Both the position numbers and the translations under genes were made by a program. The notes beneath the pieces were generated by a model, which was given only the letters and a program-made list of their open reading frames with translations, had not been told where the DNA came from and did not search any database. From positions 1 through 54,500 of the forward strand of contig JAGASL010000015.1 of NCBI GenBank assembly GCA_017621755.1: a DNA stretch of 54,500 nt, in the 5' to 3' direction. Source of the stretch: Clostridia bacterium (GTDB lineage: Bacteria > Bacillota > Clostridia > Oscillospirales > CAG-272). Shown here piece by piece: positions 43,935-52,809 of this stretch (position 1 is the stretch's first letter; every line of letters begins with the position of its first letter).

Positions 43935-45701
43935 TCAACCGAGGTCGGGCTCGGCAAAGAATTCTACGGTGGTGCCGGCGGTAGCATCCGATTCAAACAC
44001 AACGATCTCGTTTTCGCCCTCGCGCAGATAGGGGGCGGGAACGTAGAGCGTTTTCTGCGGCCCGGCCGGGTTAAAGTAACGGCCGATATTGATGCCGTTT
44101 ACCATCACAAATCCCTTGGTAAAGCCGTCTAAGCGCAGGAAGGTATCCTTCGGCTGCCCCTCGATCACCAGGCTGCCGCGCAAAAAGACGGGGCCCTCGA
44201 TCGCGCCGCCCTCGGCCGGGCGGTAGGCCAGGCGAGAAAGGTCGGTCATCGGCAGGGGATACATCTCCCAGCCAAAGTGGTGCTGGCCGCCAAAGCGCAC
44301 GCCGTGAATACCCTTGCGGTCGCGCAGCTTCGGGCCGTAGTTGACACGCCCCATGTTCTCGACTAAGATATCCAAGTGGCCGTTTTCACCCACGCCAAGG
44401 GGCATACGCACAAGCTGCTTGTCGATGCCTTCCTTATCCCAGCGCTCCCAGGTCGCTTGCTTTTCGCCGTTGACCCAGATCTGGGCACGGTCATGCACAA
44501 CTGCAGCGGCCATCGGCCAATCATTCTTCGGGCCGGGGATCGTTGTACGGTAGAGCACGTAGCCAAAGGCCTGGCCGATCTCCTCCATATACTTCGGCTC
44601 TACCACCTTGATCGGGGCAGAGAGCTTGTCAAGATTCTCAAAGAGAAGAGCCTCCTCAGTCAGGGTCAGCTTGCCGTAGGCGGCCTTTTCTGTCTCCTTG
44701 GCCGTCAGGGCAGGGGCCTTGCCGTAGCGCTCCTCTAAGATCTCGCGCAGACGGTAATAGGTCTCGGTGCGGTCACCCGCCTCGGAAAGTGGAGCGTTAT
44801 AATCGTAGCTGGTGATGGTGGGCTGATAGGTGCCGGGGTGGTTGGCACCGTTGGTGAAGCCAAAGTTGGTGCCGCCGTGGAACATGTAGAAATTGAAGGA
44901 GGCGCCAAGCTCGGCAAATTCACGCACGCACTGTACGATCTCCTCTGCCGGGCGCACGTGGTGCTCCTCGTGCCAGTGGTCAAACCACCCGCTCCAGAAC
45001 TCGCCGCACATCAGCGGTCGGTCGGGGTACAGCTCGCTCATGATGGCCAGCTGGCTCTTGGGCGCGGAGCCAAAGTTGGCCACGGCCAGATACTCAGGCA
45101 GTGTGCCACCGCTGAGCATGGTGTAGCTTGGCCCATCTGAGGTGAAGAATAGGCAATCCATGCCGTTTTCCTTGTACAGGTCTACAATGGCGCGCAGGTA
45201 GTCCTTGTCATCGCCGTAGCTGCCGTACTCGTTTTCGATCTGCAGCATGAAGATGGGGCCGCCTTTAGATGCCAGGTACGGCCGCACACGGCCAAGCAGC
45301 TCGTTATAATAGGGGCGCAGCTTAGAGAGAAATTGCTCGTCATAGCAGCGCAGCGGCATGTTTTCATAATTCAGCAGCCAGGAGGGAAGGCCGCCAAACT
45401 CCCATTCAGCGCAGATGTACGGGCCGGGACGAAGAATGACGTGCAGGCCAACCTTAGCCGCCTCGGCAATATAGGCCGCAATATCCAAATTGCCGGAAAA
45501 ATCAAATTCGCCCTCGCGCAGCTCGTGCAGGTTCCAGCAGGTGTAGGTCTCTACGGTATTAAAGCCGCATTCCTTCAGCTTTAACAGCCGGTCGTGCCAG
45601 TATGCGCGCGGGATGCGGAAATAGTGCATCGTGCCGGATATAACAACAAACGGCTCGCCGTCTAAATAAAACTGTGTACCCTTGTAGGTTAAAACGCCCA
45701 T
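43935..45701 (-). CDS. Beta-galactosidase, GH35 family
   Basis: This 588-aa enzyme releases terminal beta-galactose. Acid/base Glu158 lies in QIENEYGSYG and nucleophile Glu234 in MCGEFWSGWFDHW; the N-terminal LDGEPFVVISGTMHYFRIPR is a hallmark of the family. The catalytic barrel ends near 330, and two jelly-roll domains follow, the last with NGINIGRYFNPAGPQKTLYVP. There is no signal peptide, so it acts inside the cell on imported di- or oligosaccharides. It leads an operon with GDPD and is divergent from an aldo/keto reductase. Its promoter is at 45737-45765 and AAGGGGG is its ribosome site. Confidence 0.95.
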   Translation of the reverse strand: MGVLTYKGTQFYLDGEPFVVISGTMHYFRIPRAYWHDRLLKLKECGFNTVETYTCWNLHELREGEFDFSGNLDIAAYIAEAAKVGLHVILRPGPYICAEWEFGGLPSWLLNYENMPLRCYDEQFLSKLRPYYNELLGRVRPYLASKGGPIFMLQIENEYGSYGDDKDYLRAIVDLYKENGMDCLFFTSDGPSYTMLSGGTLPEYLAVANFGSAPKSQLAIMSELYPDRPLMCGEFWSGWFDHWHEEHHVRPAEEIVQCVREFAELGASFNFYMFHGGTNFGFTNGANHPGTYQPTITSYDYNAPLSEAGDRTETYYRLREILEERYGKAPALTAKETEKAAYGKLTLTEEALLFENLDKLSAPIKVVEPKYMEEIGQAFGYVLYRTTIPGPKNDWPMAAAVVHDRAQIWVNGEKQATWERWDKEGIDKQLVRMPLGVGENGHLDILVENMGRVNYGPKLRDRKGIHGVRFGGQHHFGWEMYPLPMTDLSRLAYRPAEGGAIEGPVFLRGSLVIEGQPKDTFLRLDGFTKGFVMVNGINIGRYFNPAGPQKTLYVPAPYLREGENEIVVFESDATAGTTVEFFAEPDLG

Positions 45702-45721
45702 GGAAAAATCCCCCTTTAGAA

Positions 45722-45805
45722 ATCATATCTATCTGTATTGTAGCACAAGGCGCGAAGGAATGCAAGGGGCATTTTGCCCTCTTGCACTTTTTTGACAGAT
45801 ATGAT
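45722..45805. promoter_or_regulatory. Inverted-repeat operator pair between divergent promoters
   Basis: ATCATATCT (45722-45730) and AGATATGAT (45797-45805) are a perfect 9-bp inverted repeat. Each arm sits beside one of the two divergent -10 boxes. A shared regulator is possible; none is encoded nearby. Confidence 0.4.
45737..45765 (-). promoter_or_regulatory. Sigma-A promoter of beta-galactosidase operon
   Basis: The minus strand has TTGCAT, a 17-nt spacer and TACAAT, 36 nt before the GH35 start. Confidence 0.75.
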
Positions 45806-45810
45806 ATAAT
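45782..45810 (+). promoter_or_regulatory. Sigma-A promoter of aldo/keto reductase
   Basis: TTGCAC, a 17-nt spacer and TATAAT lie 24 nt before the start codon, with GAAGGATGGTG as ribosome site. The transcript leader is very short. Confidence 0.75.
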
Positions 45811-45833
45811 AAATACAGAAGGATGGTGATCTC

Positions 45834-47012
45834 ATGCAATACAGACCGGATAAATACGGCAATCCGCTTTCGGTGCTGGCCTTTGGCTGTATGCGCTTTC
45901 CGCGCAAGCTGGGGCGTGTAGACATAGAGGCGACCGAGCAGCTGATCAAGGCGGCCGTGGCCGGCGGGGTCAATTATTTTGATACGGCCTATATCTACCC
46001 GGGTAGCGAGGCCGCGCTTGGCGAGATCTTAGAAAAGAATGGCCTGCGCGAGCAGGTGCATATCACCACCAAGCTGCCGCATTATCTCATCAAGAGCCGC
46101 GAACGGTTAGACGAGATCTTTGCCGAGGAGCTTGCCCGCCTGCATACCGACCACATTGATTATTATCTGATGCATATGCTGACCGATGTAGCCACCTGGG
46201 AGCGGCTGTGCGCGCTTGGTATCCGGGAATGGATCGCGGAAAAAAAGCAAAGCGGCGCTATTCGCCAGGTTGGCTTTTCCTACCATGGCAACGCCGATAT
46301 GTTTTGCCGGCTGGTGGATGCCTACGAATGGGATCTTTGTATGATCCAGTATAATTATATGGACGAGAATAGCCAGGCTGGTCGCCGTGGCCTGCGCTAC
46401 GCGCACGAAAGGGGCCTGCCCGTGATGATCATGGAGCCCTTGCGCGGTGGCCGCCTGGTCAAGGGCCTGCCGCCCAAGGCGCGCGAGATCTTTTCAAAAG
46501 AGGGCAAGCCCTATTCTCCGGCCGCCTGGGCCTTTCGCTGGCTGTGGAACCAGGGTGAGGTAACGGCCGTGCTTTCCGGCATGAATAGCCTGCCCATGCT
46601 GGAGGAAAATCTGAAAACGGCCTCGGCCACGCAGGTTGGTGAGCTGGGTGAGGCAGACGAAGAGATGCTTGCGCGTGTGGTAGGGGCCATCAGCGAGGGC
46701 ATGCGGGTTGGCTGCACTGGCTGCGGCTATTGCATGCCCTGCCCGAAAAACGTAGATATTCCCGGCACCTTTGCCGCCTATAACCGCATGGCGGCAGAGG
46801 GGAAGTTCTGGGGGCTGAAGGATTATTTCATGTGCACCGCGCTGCGCAAAAATCCCACGGCTGCCTCGCAATGCGTGGGCTGTGGCAAGTGTGAGACGCA
46901 TTGCCCGCAGGGCATTGCCATCCGCCGTGAGCTGGCCGCCGCCAGCGCCGCGTTAGAGGGGCCGCTTTACCGCACGGCTAAGCGCTTGGCCTCTAAATTT
47001 GTCAAGTTTTAA
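45834..47012 (+). CDS. Aldo/keto reductase with C-terminal 4Fe-4S ferredoxin domain
   Basis: This 392-aa protein has an aldo/keto reductase barrel with the full catalytic tetrad Asp50, Tyr55 (YFDTAYIY), Lys80 (TTKLP) and His114 (YLMHML). A C-terminal domain with two cysteine clusters, CTGCGYCMPCPKNVDIP and CVGCGKCETHCPQGI, carries the iron-sulfur sites. The fused form is common in anaerobic Clostridia and is thought to take electrons from ferredoxin-type donors to reduce sugar aldehydes or ketones; the substrate here is unknown. It is transcribed divergently from the GH35 operon, which hints at carbohydrate metabolism. Confidence 0.92.
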   Translation: MQYRPDKYGNPLSVLAFGCMRFPRKLGRVDIEATEQLIKAAVAGGVNYFDTAYIYPGSEAALGEILEKNGLREQVHITTKLPHYLIKSRERLDEIFAEELARLHTDHIDYYLMHMLTDVATWERLCALGIREWIAEKKQSGAIRQVGFSYHGNADMFCRLVDAYEWDLCMIQYNYMDENSQAGRRGLRYAHERGLPVMIMEPLRGGRLVKGLPPKAREIFSKEGKPYSPAAWAFRWLWNQGEVTAVLSGMNSLPMLEENLKTASATQVGELGEADEEMLARVVGAISEGMRVGCTGCGYCMPCPKNVDIPGTFAAYNRMAAEGKFWGLKDYFMCTALRKNPTAASQCVGCGKCETHCPQGIAIRRELAAASAALEGPLYRTAKRLASKFVKF

Positions 47013-47033
47013 GTGCTTTTTTTAAAAAACCTC

Positions 47034-47062
47034 TTCCCAAATGCGAAAAAATAGTGTATACT
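47034..47062 (+). promoter_or_regulatory. Probable promoter of MBG-like surface protein
   Basis: TTCCCA, a 17-nt spacer and TATACT lie 32 nt before the ATG, followed by AGAGAGGA as ribosome site. The -35 is a 4/6 match. Confidence 0.5.
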
Positions 47063-47094
47063 GCAAGTAAATCTGATAAGAGAGGAACAAACCC

Positions 47095-49059
47095 ATGACC
47101 AAATACGTAAAAACGCATTCGTTTGCGCTGTGTGCCTTGCTGGCTTGCGCATTGATGATCGTGTGCGCGCTCCTCACGCTGCCTGCCGGTGCGCAGAATG
47201 GCCCGATCGACATCTCGCAGGCCGAGATCGTGCTGGGCGAGAGCCTGACCTATCAGGGGGTAGAGCAGGAGCAGAGGATCGCCTCGGTACGGCTTGGCGG
47301 TAAGGAGGTCACCTCCTACACGGTAAGCGGCCACAAGGCAACCGATGCCGGCACCTACACGCTTACCGTCACCGGTACGGGCGACTATACGGGCGAGGTA
47401 TCCTGCCAATGGTCGATCGCGCCGAAGAATATCGAGGGGGCAGAGATCTTTTTAGGCCCCACCCCGGTCTATAACGGGGAAAAGCAGAGCCAAACGGTCA
47501 AAGCCGTGCTGATCGATGGCTTGGCTGTGGATACTTACTACCTGCGTGGGGAGCAGGCCACCGATGTGGCTACCTATACCCTGATCGTATACGGCACCGG
47601 CAATTTTACCGGCAGCGCTGCCACCAAATGGAGCATCGAGCTGCACGATCTTTCCGGCGTTACTATTTCGCTTGGTGGCGTGCAGGCCTATAACGGGCAA
47701 GCGCAGACCATGCAGGTAAAGAGCGTGAAGCTGGGTGGAAAGGATCTGCCCTATACCGTTTCCGGCAATACCGCCCGTGAGGTGGGCGTTTACCGCTTAG
47801 AGATCACCATAGCCGGGGATGAAGCGCATAAAATGCGCATCTTTTGGCGTATCTTGCCAGATCTTTCACCCATTGAGGGGCTTACGGTCGATAACGTTAA
47901 GGTAAGTGATCGTGCAGCCGTAGAGCAGGTGCTTGGCATGATGCAGCGGGCGGATACGAGCCTGGCAGACGATGGGCTGCGCTCGGAATGGAACACCATC
48001 ACCATGCGGTGTGAAACCATGCTCATTCGTATCGATGCCGTAGCCGCCGAGGTTGCGCGGCTGCAGGCCGCCATTGGCGCCTATGACCCTTTGACTGTTT
48101 CGCCGGCCGACCGCCAGACGGTCAGCCTGCTGCGTGGGGATATCGAGGCCCTGTTAGAGGATGATAACCTCAGCGACGAGCAGCGCGCCGCGCTGACCGC
48201 CCTGGCCGCACGGGCAGACGAGCTGCTTTCGCGTGTGGATGGTGCCGGCCTTGCGCTGCAGGACGAGCGCGTTACCGCCGCACAGGCCATCTCACAAGAG
48301 ACCCTGAAGCCCAGTGATGCCGCCACGTTGAACGAGGCGCTGACCGTGCTGGAGAGCGCGCAGAGAGACTACGCCGGCAACCTGAGCGAGGAAGAAAAGG
48401 CGGCAATGGCCGCCGAGCTTGCGCGTATTCGCGCGCTGCTTGCCAGCTTAGAGCGGGTGGCCGCCGTGCAGGCTATGATCGATGCCCTGCCAGAAGAGGC
48501 AGAGCCGACCGACCTGGCGGCAGAGGATGCTTACCTGGCCGCCAACCGCGCCTATCTCGCGCTAAGCGAGGAGGAGCGCGCGATGGTAGATGCCACCAGG
48601 CTGCAGGCGCTTGCAAGCGCGCTGCAGGATTACCGCCTGATCGTGGGCGAGGGGGTCATCTATATCAAGGGTGAGCACACCACGCTCGATTTCGCCACCA
48701 ACGGCCGCTTAAGCAAGCTGCTGGGTGTTTCGATCGATGGCGAGATGCTTGGTAAACATGCATATAACGCACAGGGGGGCGGTGTTATCACCCTGCAGGA
48801 GGCGTATATGCTGACCTTAGAAAACGGCGGTCATACCATCACCATCCACTATACCGATGGTGAGGCAAGCGGCCATTTTTCGGTAACGGGTGACGTGGCA
48901 GACGAGGGCTTCCCCTGGCTGTACGTGATCGTTCCGCTTGCGGTCTTTTTCGTGGCCATTACGGTCGTGCTGATCGTGATCTACGTAAAAAAGCATAAAG
49001 AGGATCGCGCTGAGAAAAAGGCTGCGCAAGAGACGGAGCAAGAGACTAAGACTGTATAA
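47095..49059 (+). CDS. Membrane-anchored surface protein with three MBG-like repeats and coiled coil
   Basis: This 654-aa protein has a signal peptide (1-34). Three ~70-residue repeats follow (about 37-110, 111-183 and 184-258), each with I.LG....Y.G..Q...V..V.L.G, then G..ATDAGTYTL...GTG.YTG....W.I, the pattern of bacterial MBG/Ig-like repeats. A helical, Ala/Glu/Leu-rich stretch (about 265-515) should form a coiled-coil stalk. After a small beta domain, a transmembrane helix (about 611-634) ends in a Lys/Glu-rich cytosolic tail. The design is a stalked surface protein; ligand unknown. It has its own promoter and terminator. One or more repeats could also be read as a related Ig-like family. 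Confidence 0.83.
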   Translation: MTKYVKTHSFALCALLACALMIVCALLTLPAGAQNGPIDISQAEIVLGESLTYQGVEQEQRIASVRLGGKEVTSYTVSGHKATDAGTYTLTVTGTGDYTGEVSCQWSIAPKNIEGAEIFLGPTPVYNGEKQSQTVKAVLIDGLAVDTYYLRGEQATDVATYTLIVYGTGNFTGSAATKWSIELHDLSGVTISLGGVQAYNGQAQTMQVKSVKLGGKDLPYTVSGNTAREVGVYRLEITIAGDEAHKMRIFWRILPDLSPIEGLTVDNVKVSDRAAVEQVLGMMQRADTSLADDGLRSEWNTITMRCETMLIRIDAVAAEVARLQAAIGAYDPLTVSPADRQTVSLLRGDIEALLEDDNLSDEQRAALTALAARADELLSRVDGAGLALQDERVTAAQAISQETLKPSDAATLNEALTVLESAQRDYAGNLSEEEKAAMAAELARIRALLASLERVAAVQAMIDALPEEAEPTDLAAEDAYLAANRAYLALSEEERAMVDATRLQALASALQDYRLIVGEGVIYIKGEHTTLDFATNGRLSKLLGVSIDGEMLGKHAYNAQGGGVITLQEAYMLTLENGGHTITIHYTDGEASGHFSVTGDVADEGFPWLYVIVPLAVFFVAITVVLIVIYVKKHKEDRAEKKAAQETEQETKTV

Positions 49060-49063
49060 ATAG

Positions 49064-49097
49064 AAGGCGAGGAAGGAATTCCTCGCCTTGCTTTTTG
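49064..49097 (+). terminator. Intrinsic terminator
   Basis: AAGGCGAGG and CCTCGCCTT, extended by an internal GGAATT pairing, are followed by GCTTTTT just after the MBG-like gene. Confidence 0.88.
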
Positions 49098-49129
49098 GCC
49101 AATTTCGGTTAATTGCTTGGCAGAAAAAC

Positions 49130-49158
49130 TTGTAAAAATCATGGTGATATGCTATAAT
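49130..49158 (+). promoter_or_regulatory. Sigma-A promoter of MATE/glycosidase operon
   Basis: TTGTAA, a 17-nt spacer and TATAAT stand 57 nt before the MATE start, which has CCGGAGA as ribosome site. Confidence 0.75.
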
Positions 49159-49214
49159 AAAGCATAACAAATCAGAAAACAAGCTACTGCTTTTGCGCCA
49201 ACCGGAGATATACC

Positions 49215-50603
49215 ATGACAGATACGCACATCAAGGATTTCACGAAAGGAAATATCACCCGCCAGCTGATCGCCTTCTCCTGGCCGCTGCTGCTTTCCAA
49301 CCTGCTACAGGTCATTTACAACATGGTCGATATGATCATCGTGGGGAACGTGATGGGCAAGGCCGGTACCTCGGCCGTTACGGTAGGTGGCGACGTGGTC
49401 AACCTGCTCACCTTTGTGGGTATCGGCTTCGCCTCGGCCGGCCAGGTGCTGATCGCTCGCTACATCGGCGCGGGCGAGCGGCATAAGCTTGGCCGCTTTG
49501 TGGGCACGATGAGCTCGTTCCTTTTCCTGTGTGCCGTGGTCATCAGCGTGCTGGGGCTCTGCTTTCAAGAGCCGCTTTTGCGCCTGATGAACACCCCGAC
49601 CGAGGCCTATGAGGGGGCCTTTGCCTACTCGGCTATCTGCATGATCGGTCTGGTCTTTATCTACGGCTACAACATCGTCAGCGCCATTCTGCGCGGCATG
49701 GGTGACTCAAAGCACCCCTTGCTGTTTATCGGCATTGCGGCCGGCATGAACCTGGTGCTGGACGTGGTGTTTGTTATTTTTCTTGGCATGGGGGCCGGCG
49801 GTGCCGCCCTGGCCACCGTGATCAGCCAGGCAACCAGCTTTTTGCTTTGCACCGCGTTTCTCGTGCAGCGGCGCGTGCAGTTTTCGCTTAGCGTTGCCCG
49901 GCGCGATTTTATCCGTTGGGATGGCGGTATGCTGCTTGATTTTATTAAGCTGGGTGCCCCCATGGCTATCAAATTTGCCTCGGTTATGGTCTCTAAGCTG
50001 TTCGTCAATTCCTGGATCAACGGCTATGGCGTAGCCGTTTCAGCCTTTGCCGGCATTGCCAACAAGCTGGCCACCGTTGTGAACATGTTTTCAAACGCGA
50101 TGAACAGCGCCGGCTCTACCATGGTGGGGCAGAACATCGTGGCCGGGCAGTTTGCCCGTGTACGCAAAATTATGTGGAACCTGCTGGCTATCACCATGGC
50201 CATTACCGTCATCTTCTCGGTGCTGATGATCCTGTTCCCCACAGAGATCTTTGATCTCTTTATCGAGGGCAGCGATCCCGAGGTGCTGGCGCTGGCGCCC
50301 GGCTACGTGCCCATCGCGCTGCTCATGTTCCTTGCCAGCTCGCTGCGCGCTACTATGAACGCCCTGATCAACGGCAGCGGCAACGCCAAGATCAATTTTG
50401 CTACCGCGCTTTTAGACGGTATTATTTTGCGCATCGGCCTTGCGCTGCTCTTTGGTTTGGCTCTTGGTATGAAGCACACCGGCTTCTGGCTGGGTGATGC
50501 CCTGGCCGGCTTTACACCCTTTTGGCTGGGTATTATCTTCTATATCACCGGCGCCTGGAAAAAGAGCGCGAAAATACAGCCGGCAGAGGAGAAAAACGCA
50601 TGA
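49215..50603 (+). CDS. MATE family efflux transporter
   Basis: This 462-aa protein has about twelve transmembrane segments and the MATE hallmarks: LIAFSWPLLLSNLLQVIYNMVDMIIVGNVMG at the N terminus, GFASAGQVLIARYIGAG, and the second-half repeat beginning DFIKLGAPMAIKFASVMVSKLFVNSWI. These carriers exchange Na+ or H+ for organic cations or metabolites. Its stop codon overlaps the start of the next gene (ATGA), so it is coupled to a glycosidase-like protein. That is unusual for a drug efflux pump and makes a metabolite or sugar-derivative substrate possible. It has its own promoter. Confidence 0.93.
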   Translation: MTDTHIKDFTKGNITRQLIAFSWPLLLSNLLQVIYNMVDMIIVGNVMGKAGTSAVTVGGDVVNLLTFVGIGFASAGQVLIARYIGAGERHKLGRFVGTMSSFLFLCAVVISVLGLCFQEPLLRLMNTPTEAYEGAFAYSAICMIGLVFIYGYNIVSAILRGMGDSKHPLLFIGIAAGMNLVLDVVFVIFLGMGAGGAALATVISQATSFLLCTAFLVQRRVQFSLSVARRDFIRWDGGMLLDFIKLGAPMAIKFASVMVSKLFVNSWINGYGVAVSAFAGIANKLATVVNMFSNAMNSAGSTMVGQNIVAGQFARVRKIMWNLLAITMAITVIFSVLMILFPTEIFDLFIEGSDPEVLALAPGYVPIALLMFLASSLRATMNALINGSGNAKINFATALLDGIILRIGLALLFGLALGMKHTGFWLGDALAGFTPFWLGIIFYITGAWKKSAKIQPAEEKNA

Positions 50604-52090
50604 AAAAAACAGAAACGAGCTTGATCCCCAACCGGGTCAACCCGACCCCCGATTATTATTGCACCTGGCAAACGCAGCTGTATGCCACCAGCGATGGCAA
50701 GCCGGCCGGCCAGCGTGCCATCATTGGCGAGCGCGCGCTCTTTGAGCGTGAAAGGCCGTATGGCTGGGCCTATTTCTACGAGCAGATCCGCAGCGATCTC
50801 TATCTCGTGATGGATGATAGCTGGGACGTACCGCTTAACGGTGACCTTGGCTATTGCGGCAGCCTGGTGCTGGATGCTGAAAAGTTCCCGGCGGCCACCG
50901 CAGGGGGCGTGAGCAATACCAAGGCGCTTGCGCGCCTATGTGACCGCATAAGGGCCCTGGGCTGGAAGGGGCTTGGCGGCTGGGTCTGCGCGCAGGAGGC
51001 TGAGCGGCTGAACGAGGGCGGCAGCGCCGAGGACTATTGGCGCAAGCGCCTGCGTGAGGCGAACGATGCCGGCTTTGCCTATTGGAAGGTAGACTGGGGC
51101 AAAAAATCCACTGACCCAGCCTTCCGCCGGATGCTGACAGATCTGGGCAGAGAGCTGGCGCCGGGGCTGACGATCGAGCACGCCTGTGTCAAGGAGAGCC
51201 TTCCGTATGCCGACGTGTACCGCACCTACGACGTACCGGCTATTCTGTCTATTCCCATGACGATGCGCAAGCTGGCCGATTGCCTGGTCGGCACCACCGC
51301 AGCCCCCGGCTATGCCGGCTTGGTAGACTGCGAGGATGAGCCGTACATGGCCGCCGCCGGCGGCTTTTGCATGGGCATTATGCGCCACCCGTATAGCGGC
51401 CCCCTGCCAAACGGCCACCGGGATATGTCCTTCCCCGATCTGCACCGCAACATCAAGACCAAGATGTACGAGGTCATTCGCGCGGTGCATTGGCACCGCA
51501 TAGCCCCTGCCTTTGGCGTGGATGCGGCCGGCCTGCGGATAGATACCAAGATCCTGCAGGATGATTGGTGCTTTGAAAGCGTAGAGGACGAGCTTGAGGC
51601 CTGGTGGTTAGGAAACGGCAGCCTGTTTGACCGCATGAGCGAGCAGGGCATGGCGGCCTCTGCCCCGGCGCGCATAGCGCGCGGCATCCCCCTGCCGCAG
51701 GTGGTGGCAGACGAGCAAGGAAAGCAGCCCTACGTGCTGGCCTCTCGCCATCCAAACGGTACCGCGGCGGTCGCTACGCTTGGCCGGACTTATGGCCGGG
51801 TATACGAGATCCCGCTGTGCGAGGTAACGCTTGCCGTGGGTGACGCCACGCAGATCGGCGTGTTTGGCGAATACCGCAGCCTGGTCATAGAAAGCACGCA
51901 TGCCACCGTTGCCGGTGTGCTGATGCAGGACCTGGCAGGTGATACCGCCTATGACGTGACCGAGGAGGTAGTGATCTCGGGCTCCCGCCTCATCATTCCG
52001 GGCGGATTGATCCACCGGGTGGGAACCATGGCACAGCCGGCAGAGGACACCTCTGAGCCGGGCATTGTCATTCAATTGATCCTCGCGTAA
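50600..52090 (+). CDS. Glycoside hydrolase clan-D-like protein (alpha-galactosidase-like)
   Basis: This 496-aa cytosolic protein starts at the ATG that overlaps the MATE stop, with GAGGAG 8 nt upstream. A (beta/alpha)8 barrel spans about 50-330: MDDSWDVP (71-78), GGWVCAQEAERL (from 127), and AYWKVDWG (160-167), where Asp165 sits at the position of the GH27/GH36 nucleophile (the K.D motif). A later Asp in VYRTYDVP may be the acid/base. A C-terminal beta domain follows (about 400-496). It is probably an alpha-galactosidase-like or related clan-D retaining glycosidase; the exact family is unsure because the usual GH36 motifs are diverged. It has no signal peptide and a terminator follows. Confidence 0.72.
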   Translation: MKKTETSLIPNRVNPTPDYYCTWQTQLYATSDGKPAGQRAIIGERALFERERPYGWAYFYEQIRSDLYLVMDDSWDVPLNGDLGYCGSLVLDAEKFPAATAGGVSNTKALARLCDRIRALGWKGLGGWVCAQEAERLNEGGSAEDYWRKRLREANDAGFAYWKVDWGKKSTDPAFRRMLTDLGRELAPGLTIEHACVKESLPYADVYRTYDVPAILSIPMTMRKLADCLVGTTAAPGYAGLVDCEDEPYMAAAGGFCMGIMRHPYSGPLPNGHRDMSFPDLHRNIKTKMYEVIRAVHWHRIAPAFGVDAAGLRIDTKILQDDWCFESVEDELEAWWLGNGSLFDRMSEQGMAASAPARIARGIPLPQVVADEQGKQPYVLASRHPNGTAAVATLGRTYGRVYEIPLCEVTLAVGDATQIGVFGEYRSLVIESTHATVAGVLMQDLAGDTAYDVTEEVVISGSRLIIPGGLIHRVGTMAQPAEDTSEPGIVIQLILA

Positions 52091-52136
52091 AAAAAGCCCT
52101 GCGACACACCTCTGCATTCTTAGCGGAGAAAACACG

Positions 52137-52171
52137 AACACCACCAAGGATTTTTCTTTGGTGGTGTTTTT
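52137..52171 (+). terminator. Intrinsic terminator
   Basis: AACACCACCAA and TTTGGTGGTGTT form a stem with a T-run, ending the MATE/glycosidase operon. Confidence 0.92.
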
Positions 52172-52179
52172 GTCGACGG

Positions 52180-52500
52180 GAACTTACGAAAGGCTCCCTC
52201 CGGGAGGGAGCTCCCGACGGAGTCGGGTGAGGGAGAGCGCGTTGAAATAAAGCTTATGTAAACTTAAAGTCACGCGGGCTCCTTCCACCACTTCGTGGTC
52301 CCCCTTCCTCTCGGAGGAAGGCTTTTGCGCGTCGTTTCTCTGCGGATGGTGGGTTCGGGCTTCTGCCCGGTATTGTCCCAGCGTGAGCGCAGGGACGGTG
52401 CGAGACGGGTGCTGCCAATTTGGCAGTGGACGTCCACGCGCTATGCTTGCCCCAGACGTAAGCGTCGAAAAAGCAGAAATTCAACCCAAGGTAGAGTTTG
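52180..52500. repeat. Intergenic repeats before the mobile region
   Basis: There is no convincing gene. 52188-52240 is the copy matching 29281-29350 (CTCCCTCCGGGAGGGAG hairpin, then TGAGGGAGAG). 52276-52325 has a CACCACTTCGTGGT hairpin and a CCTTCCTC/GAGGAAGG pair. A CGGGCTTCTGCCCG hairpin follows near 52357. A minus-strand reading frame here is repeat-derived. Confidence 0.7.
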
Positions 52501-52526
52501 TGCAATAAAACTCAATACATTTACCA

Positions 52527-52555
52527 TTGCAAGTTGTGTTTTGCTGTGATATACT
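52527..52555 (+). promoter_or_regulatory. Sigma-A promoter of truncated XRE gene
   Basis: TTGCAA, a 17-nt spacer and TATACT are followed 9 nt later by the perfect 12-bp palindrome AGATAGCTATCT (52565-52576), placed like an operator on the start of transcription. Confidence 0.75.
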
Positions 52556-52599
52556 ATGCTTACAAGATAGCTATCTCGAAAAAATCTTGGAGGAAAAAT

Positions 52600-52740
52600 A
52601 TGTTGGATCAAAAAGTATTTGGCGAAAAGCTTCGCAATCATAGAAAAAAGCTTGGTATGACGCAGGAAGAAGTTGCAGAGAAGGTAGGTGTCTCTCCTCA
52701 AGCAATTTCTAAATGGGAGGCAGGGGTTTCACATAAATAA
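52600..52740 (+). pseudogene. Truncated XRE-family regulator
   Basis: This 46-codon ORF starts at an ATG with TTGGAGG upstream. It encodes a clear Cro/C1 helix-turn-helix (FGEKLRNHRKKLGMTQEEVAEKVGVSPQAISKWEAG) and then stops after VSHK. Relatives continue past KWE.G with P....L..LA and a dimerisation part. A different frame just beyond the break reads TGINPQTYIAYEK then stop, which may be the tail of another lost gene. The promoter and operator-like palindrome are intact, so a short DNA-binding peptide may still be made. Base composition is AT-richer than the preceding DNA. Confidence 0.7.
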
Positions 52741-52809
52741 GGATACAGGAATCAATCCACAGACATACATTGCTTACGAAAAATAAAAAATGTATGGAGA
52801 ATTGATACT

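Noticed and set aside
45792..45810. TTGACA directly before TATAAT upstream of the aldo/keto reductase
   Set aside because: The spacing is only about 7 nt. TTGCAC with a 17-nt spacer is the workable -35.
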